Below, in pieces: positions 58,346 through 64,000 of a stretch of 64,000 bases of DNA. This DNA comes from Trichoplax adhaerens (Eukaryota > Placozoa > Uniplacotomia > Trichoplacea > Trichoplacidae), in NCBI RefSeq assembly GCF_000150275.1, contig NW_002060943.1, positions 563,126 to 627,125 of the forward strand, written 5' to 3'. Numbering within the stretch: position 1 is the first letter of the stretch; every line of letters begins with the position of its first letter. The notes beneath the pieces are model-generated. The model had not been told where the DNA came from, ran no database searches, and saw only the letters and a program-made list of their open reading frames with translations. The position numbers were made by a program, and so were the translations under genes.

Positions 58346-61262
58346 TTGATATTACATCCATTAGTGCTATATTGCCTGAAGGAGACTACTATGTTCGAAC
58401 AAGAAAAGCTCCATTTTTTTAAAACTAAGGCTGATAACAATACATATTTATAAATTACAGGAATTATTGGAAATACACCTTGAATACTTAGGTGTCTTAC
58501 AAGTAATTAAAGATTAAATTAAACCAAATCATGTCAGCGATTAAGAAAACACACAGGTAAGAGAAAAAAATCGACGTTGTTCTTCAAAAATCAATCTATT
58601 TAAAGTAGCTCATGATATGTTTCTAGGTAATATATGGTGACTAATTATTTGACCCCGTTAATCCACTCTCAATTCATTTATGGATCTTAAGGTGACCCTT
58701 GATATCCATTCAAAAGTCTTTAATTGTAATAAGATTAAAGGTAGATAAAATACCAAATCCATTGATAATATTATGTTTAGCCATATCAAAGGTCAGTTAT
58801 CTATTCTTTATCTTGCTTAGACTATGTCTTCTACAACAACTTCCAAGCAAGAGGTCATCAACAATGTCAATCAATTGATGGTGATTACTGATGCATTAGA
58901 GTGTGAATAATTTAAGTCAAAAGAATAGATTGACTAGAAAGTAATTTTTAGTTGTAATTCAATGGAGCATGGAATATCAGAATAAGTGCTATACATGTAT
59001 AAATAATGTCTATAAATAAAAATAATACTAAAGATCGAATAGAGCCAACTAGGATGTTATATTGATGTAGTCATGTCGTACGGTATCGATTACTCTTACT
59101 GCAATCGAGTAAAGTGATCTCATGAAAGATTAATTCATTATCAAATCGATAAATAGTTTAATTTATAGTTATGGTATAGAGCCGATTTCATTTTCTACCA
59201 GCAATTATCACAAATTAATTTTATAGATAGCTGTTGGCTTAAATTAACAAATGTTCATTCACGCTTTGTTTTAGAAATAGGATGAGAGATGGTCTTTACA
59301 TCTTACTTATGATAAGACATCAATATGTAAAGTGATACGTTATCATCTAATCTATTATAGGCTAGTAATCAAAATAAATTTGATAGTTTTACAACCTATT
59401 TTTCTAGTATAGACACGTACGGTAGCTGGGTCAATGATGGACTTATAGAAGAGGGAAATGTTTATTAATTCGAAAGCTAAAGTCAGCCTTACCACGATCA
59501 ATTCACCATTTTGAAAGGTAATGACTGAATAAAATTTTTACTACTTTTTCTTATAGCAATAAAAAATACTGCTGTAGTCCTGTACTCGATAGTTTAATCG
59601 ATACCGCTGATGGTAGTAGATAAAAAGTGAGATTAACATTGAGAACTCTTGGAATTGAAAACGTCTTCAATTAATAGTTGAGATCATTTAATCAACAATG
59701 GTGTTTAAAGGCACTCGATTTCTTTAATTCTCCATACTCTAATTTTAATAAGCAAGCTTAAATCTACGTGCTTGTAACTGTTATTTTTTCTTAAAATGAT
59801 TTGAGTCAATCACAAGGAATCTTTTCTTCTCTGATAATAATGTTGATTAGGCGGTCTTTGAGTTTTTTTGATAAAAAAGTTACAAGTGTTGAAGCTAAAA
59901 GTTGGAGAGGTAGAGGAAATCCAAGCTCTTTACAAATGGACTTTGTTTATTTTAACTGAGAAAAGAAAACTTAATAGTATTTTAATACGACATTGACAGA
60001 ATAGCGATTCTATACATGCTTTCAGAATGGACGATCACTCATATTCTTCAGTCCTATACGAATTAGGCAAACTATTTTATATTCAATTTCCATTTACTAC
60101 CGTAGTCCTGATAATTGTTTTATGAAAGCTACAGTATAATGAATATCCATAGACTGTAATTGTTAAGTGTAGATGCATCTAAATAACTTGCAAGTCTCAT
60201 TCGATAGAAATTGAATACTGTAGTAGGATTAACTATTGATGTACTGGATTATGTCTTAAAATTTGGATGCCGATTAACTTTAGATATACACCTGATAGAT
60301 GGTGAATACCTTTCAAAGATGTGTAAATTTCAATTTACAAAATGATGACCGACATGCATTTGCTATAGATGAGCAAGGTTAACTGTGTTCATATGCTGCA
60401 AAATAGATGATTAATTCCACGATAGAGTAGGACTTATAGTTACTGACTTGATAAAATTAATCTGTGACAAAAATAAGAATAATTTCTTGCATCAACTTGT
60501 AAATATATTGAACCAAGATTAAAACCCTAGTAAATCAAGACGCTGATATTAGGTTCGATAATCATCAACATTAAAATTACCGACAGATTAAGCAGAGCCA
60601 CTATGCAACTAATAATATAATGTGATACCCTTCCGATATACGAGTTGAATAGCGAATGGCTTTGTCTATCGCATATTCATTTGTCAACGTGACTATGTCC
60701 CTTAAGCAATGAATATTATAGAGACTATCTTACTTTTCTCAATGCAATATTAATTTATGTTATCCATCGATGAAAATCGATAAAACATGGTAAATTTAAG
60801 AATCAATTAACAACGATTATAAGATGGATTATAAGATCTAGTTTCCGATTACTTTCAAAGTCATTGTACTTCCTTTTTCCTACGAGTTCATTTATGTTAT
60901 GATAATACCAATACCTTAAGTAGGTAAGTTATACTACGATATATCGGATAAACATAGTAATTTTTGTCTACTAGCTATGTAAGCCATCGATTTGAATTAA
61001 TGTTAAAATGAATAAATTGAATCGTCACTGCTATGCAGGCATGAGCTGTCAAATATAATTTTACGCTACAAAAAATAGATATGAAATCTTTTCGAAAAAA
61101 GTTTACGACTCCTTTTTCCAAACTGTAGAAGGCAATGACGCTGCCCTAAGTAAGGTAATTTCATCGTTCAATTTTGTTTTACTAGCCGAGCTGGCTATTG
61201 AAATATTGGATGCCAAATAGCCTGGAAGCGATACCAGGATAGGGTATAATATTGGGACTAAC
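58346..61262. other. Intergenic, nothing supported
   Basis: AT-rich sequence. A 39-codon frame from the ATG at 59840 to 59959 (plus) has a basic, protein-like composition but no other support. Confidence 0.4.
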
Positions 61263-61395
61263 CTGTATGGCTGCTTGATGTAGCTAAAGGAGTCGATGGA
61301 TCGGTTTCCATGGTGGTAGTAATTGGAGTAGATTGTAGCAATTCTGCTTGGTGAAACGCAATCATGTAAGCTTTTGATGACGATGATGTTTGTAA
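61263..61395 (-). CDS. Weak candidate exon of an unidentified minus-strand gene
   Basis: Between an acceptor-like AAACTAG and the donor CATACAG|GTTAGT lie 44 open codons plus one base. They read as a Ser/Thr/Pro-rich peptide containing 'MIAFHQAELLQSTPITTTM' and 'SSSSKAY'. The composition resembles disordered coding sequence more than random AT-rich DNA. No partner exon in compatible phase was found on either side, and no family is recognised. A longer frame of 133 codons covers the same DNA in another frame (61103-61504) but lacks an ATG at its start and any domain. Confidence 0.2.
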
Positions 61396-64000
61396 CTAGT
61401 TTAATCAATCGTTGGAGGTTTATCAACTCTTTGCTGAACAATAAAGTTGTATTTATAGCAGAGTTGAGGACAAAAGATTGGAGAAAAAATGTATTTTTAT
61501 TCAATGTATTGTTGATGCAGCTACCTCCTCCGCCTCTTTAAACCCATTTAATTATTTGTTTTTTTCAAGCCTAGTTGCTATTGCTATTTAAATTCAATTG
61601 GAATTGCCTTACCTTCTGATTGATGAGTTGTATTATTGATCAGTTATTGTAATTCAAGACGATCATCGTTGACGTGTGGGGGAATCTTCAAAGGTTATTC
61701 AACCAACTGATATTGCGTACAATTATTTCGAGATTTTGTTAAGACTATGAATAAGATTTGAATTTGATAATATAAAAAAAAACGGCGGTGGTTAAAATTA
61801 TCCTTTTATTGTCTGCTAGGGCTAACTACTGTCGGTTTTGCTATCTATTTATCATAAATCAGCTACTTTATAAAGTATCAACAATAGCTAAGCTATTGAT
61901 GTCATCAAAACAGAATGGTTTTAAATGTTAGTCCATTTTTGTATAGAAGATGAGATCGATCTATCTTTAATTTCTGTTTATGGTCACCAAAAAAAATTTT
62001 TTAATAATTGAAAATATTGATGGATAATGAATTCCAAACTTGGAACTAAAGTATGCTTTCATTATTGGCAACATTGCAACGGTCTGATAAAGGGATTTAA
62101 TTTTTATTTTATAAGATAGCTAAATTTCATCTTAAATAAACAAGACAAGAATAAGTCAATAAAAATGATTTTAATTTATCCTATTGAATACGGTATAGAT
62201 TGATCTTGATTTTACTTGACATGAATATTATTAATTGAATGGCAATAGAGTGCAAACAGAATTAAATAATAATACTTTAAGGGTAGAAAAAGGAGGGGGA
62301 AGAGAAAAGATAGATAAATTAACGTTTTGTAACTATTTCGTATTGCCACAACTGTAGAATCATTAAAGATATATGTTTATACCCGTATATCGAATATCAC
62401 TCAATTGCCTTATGGATGATTTAATACACAGCTTAAATAGTTAATAAAATAAATTCAACATTAATTACAATTGTTGATTGAGATCAAATCATATCCAATG
62501 GATTGGTCACGGTTTCTAAATATATATTTCTAAAATCTAAAATTAGTTTGCTAATTTCCACGAATATTGATCAACGTTATCTCTACCTAAGCTTATTCTG
62601 AAAGTTGTTCACACTACTAAGGTGATGGTTATCAAACAATCAGCATTAACTTCTATATAAGCTATTTCTCATTTTCCGTTTCTTTCTGTTGACTAATACC
62701 ATGTTTGTTTTCATCTATTCTAATGTAGCACCCATGACAACCAACCATTGAACTCAATTTGTATAATAGATAAGACATCCATTATTGACGCAAATCTGCA
62801 TCTAAATGATTGAAACAATCAGATCTTGATTATCATCATTTATTGACAATCGCATTTTTGTAATCTAGCGTGATATCAACTTGTTATGATCTTGCCTATT
62901 CGATCATCGTCAATATGTTGACGATGATCCAATATTTTATCCGATTTTAAATAGATATCAACATAAATATAGTCTTCCTTCCTTCTTTATATCCAAATTT
63001 ATCTCTGTGATTATCTATTATGTAGGTAACTTTAAATAAAAAATTGGATAAAAATAGTTCCATTTACGATATCTGCAATTTATCATCATTTTCAATTCTT
63101 TCATATTTAAAATCACCATAAAACGATTGTGGTGGTTGAATTAGAATTTCATAGAATCCGGTCAATCTATCTCACTTAGCTCTGTAGTGAGCGTTGTCAA
63201 TAACAGATTGTACTAAATCCTCCATGCTGTATATTTAAAAAAACAACGAATAGATTGCAACTTTGTTTATCGGTAGAGTGCTTAGATCAAGAAATCACTG
63301 CAAGAATCAAAACTGATTCATGAAACGTATAATTTCGTTTTAAATAATTTGACATAATGATCATTCTCCACAATAAATTAGAGTTACTACATTAGAAAAT
63401 ATGATTCAAGTCATTAATTGAGACGATTAATCTTAATAAAGATAAGAAAGGATAGGAATGATTTATATTATTAGAAGCCCATTCAACCAAGCACTAATGT
63501 AAAATCGTCATTCTCTTCTCGCATCAGGGAAACCTTGCAAGCGAAAATAAGAGAAATTTAGTGATAAAGATGCTTCGCTTGAAAAATCATAACTAAGGTC
63601 TAAAGTTAATAATCAATATCAATGATATATCTCGTTACTACTTTAATTTAATCATTTATTAGAGATCTACTGGTGAGTGAATTTATATCTATAACAGTAC
63701 TAGATTTACCGTAGTTGCGCACTTCGTAAATTTAAAGAAGAACTGTGTAATAGAATCATAACATGATCATTATTCATCCTCGAAACTGAGAATTTATTAA
63801 ATCAACTTATTTAGTCCTATAAAATGCCATAATTCATGGAGAATATAATGTAAAATAAATAGTCCATGATATTAAATTATAATAATTGTGATATACATAT
63901 TCTTTTTTGATATTTCTTGTGATTGAATTATAATTAGTACCAAATTCACTAATTTACAGCAACTACCGTTAATTCATATGAAAAAATAATTACAGCACAA
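61396..64000. other. Right-hand end, no supported gene
   Basis: AT-rich DNA with one perfect hairpin (62902-62929) and nothing else I can support. A gene on either strand could continue beyond the window. Confidence 0.4.
62902..62929. repeat. Perfect hairpin: 12-base arms, 4-base loop
   Basis: Arms gatcatcgtcaa (62902-62913) and ttgacgatgatc (62918-62929) are exact complements around the loop 'tatg'. It stands alone in the sequence and is not part of a repeat array. Confidence 0.85.

Noticed and set aside
59840-59959. 39-codon plus-strand frame with basic composition
   Set aside because: Too short, with no splice signals or recognisable similarity.
61103-61504. 133-codon minus-strand frame
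   Set aside because: It begins with TTG, not ATG, and shows no domain. Another frame over 61263-61395 has more coding-like composition and splice signals, itself only weakly supported.

Overview
The window is nuclear DNA from an animal, not bacterial DNA. It is AT-rich. Its genes are split by GT-AG introns that join in matching phase, and it carries an ETS transcription factor with a Pointed (PNT) domain, a combination known from Metazoa. Gene density, intron sizes and AT content suit a compact early-branching animal such as a placozoan. That assignment is inference; no species-specific marker was seen.

Layout. 1-4156: no coding sequence, two tandem-repeat families. 4157-15658 (+): gene A, 8 exons, 1,558 residues, mostly disordered. 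15659-19771: intergenic, one repeat family and one orphan coding-like segment. 19772-28987 (+): gene B, 6 exons, 2,256 residues, with an N-terminal RIIa (PKA regulatory-subunit-like) docking domain. 28988-29783: short tail-to-tail spacer. 29784-36748 (-): a complete glycerol kinase gene, 17 exons, 515 residues. 36749-44020: a GC-richer putative promoter patch, then two long tandem-repeat arrays. 44021-49313 (-): a complete compact ETS1/2-type gene, 5 exons, 283 residues. 49314-64000: about 14.7 kb with no convincing gene, one repeat array, one perfect hairpin and one weak candidate exon.

The main discovery is that genes A and B are tandem paralogues, which is not visible from single reading frames. 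Both have a phase-1 first intron, giant low-complexity exons ending in a Lys/His/Arg-rich block, a phase-0 junction into an acidic C-terminal module, a penultimate exon of exactly 186 bases, and a short last exon. The last exons end in Cys-Thr-Leu-Leu (A) and Cys-Ile-Ile-Leu (B), that is, CaaL boxes of the kind recognised by geranylgeranyltransferase I. B adds an RIIa docking domain that A lacks. The inferred picture is a pair of long flexible proteins anchored to membrane by a C-terminal lipid, with B able to dock amphipathic helices of AKAP type at its far end. I do not recognise this architecture as a named family.

A second pattern is that several unrelated tandem-repeat families across the window have unit lengths near 160-190 bases, or about twice that, close to a nucleosome repeat. 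All exon structures were derived by eye from splice signals, phase and protein similarity; no search or transcript data were available.
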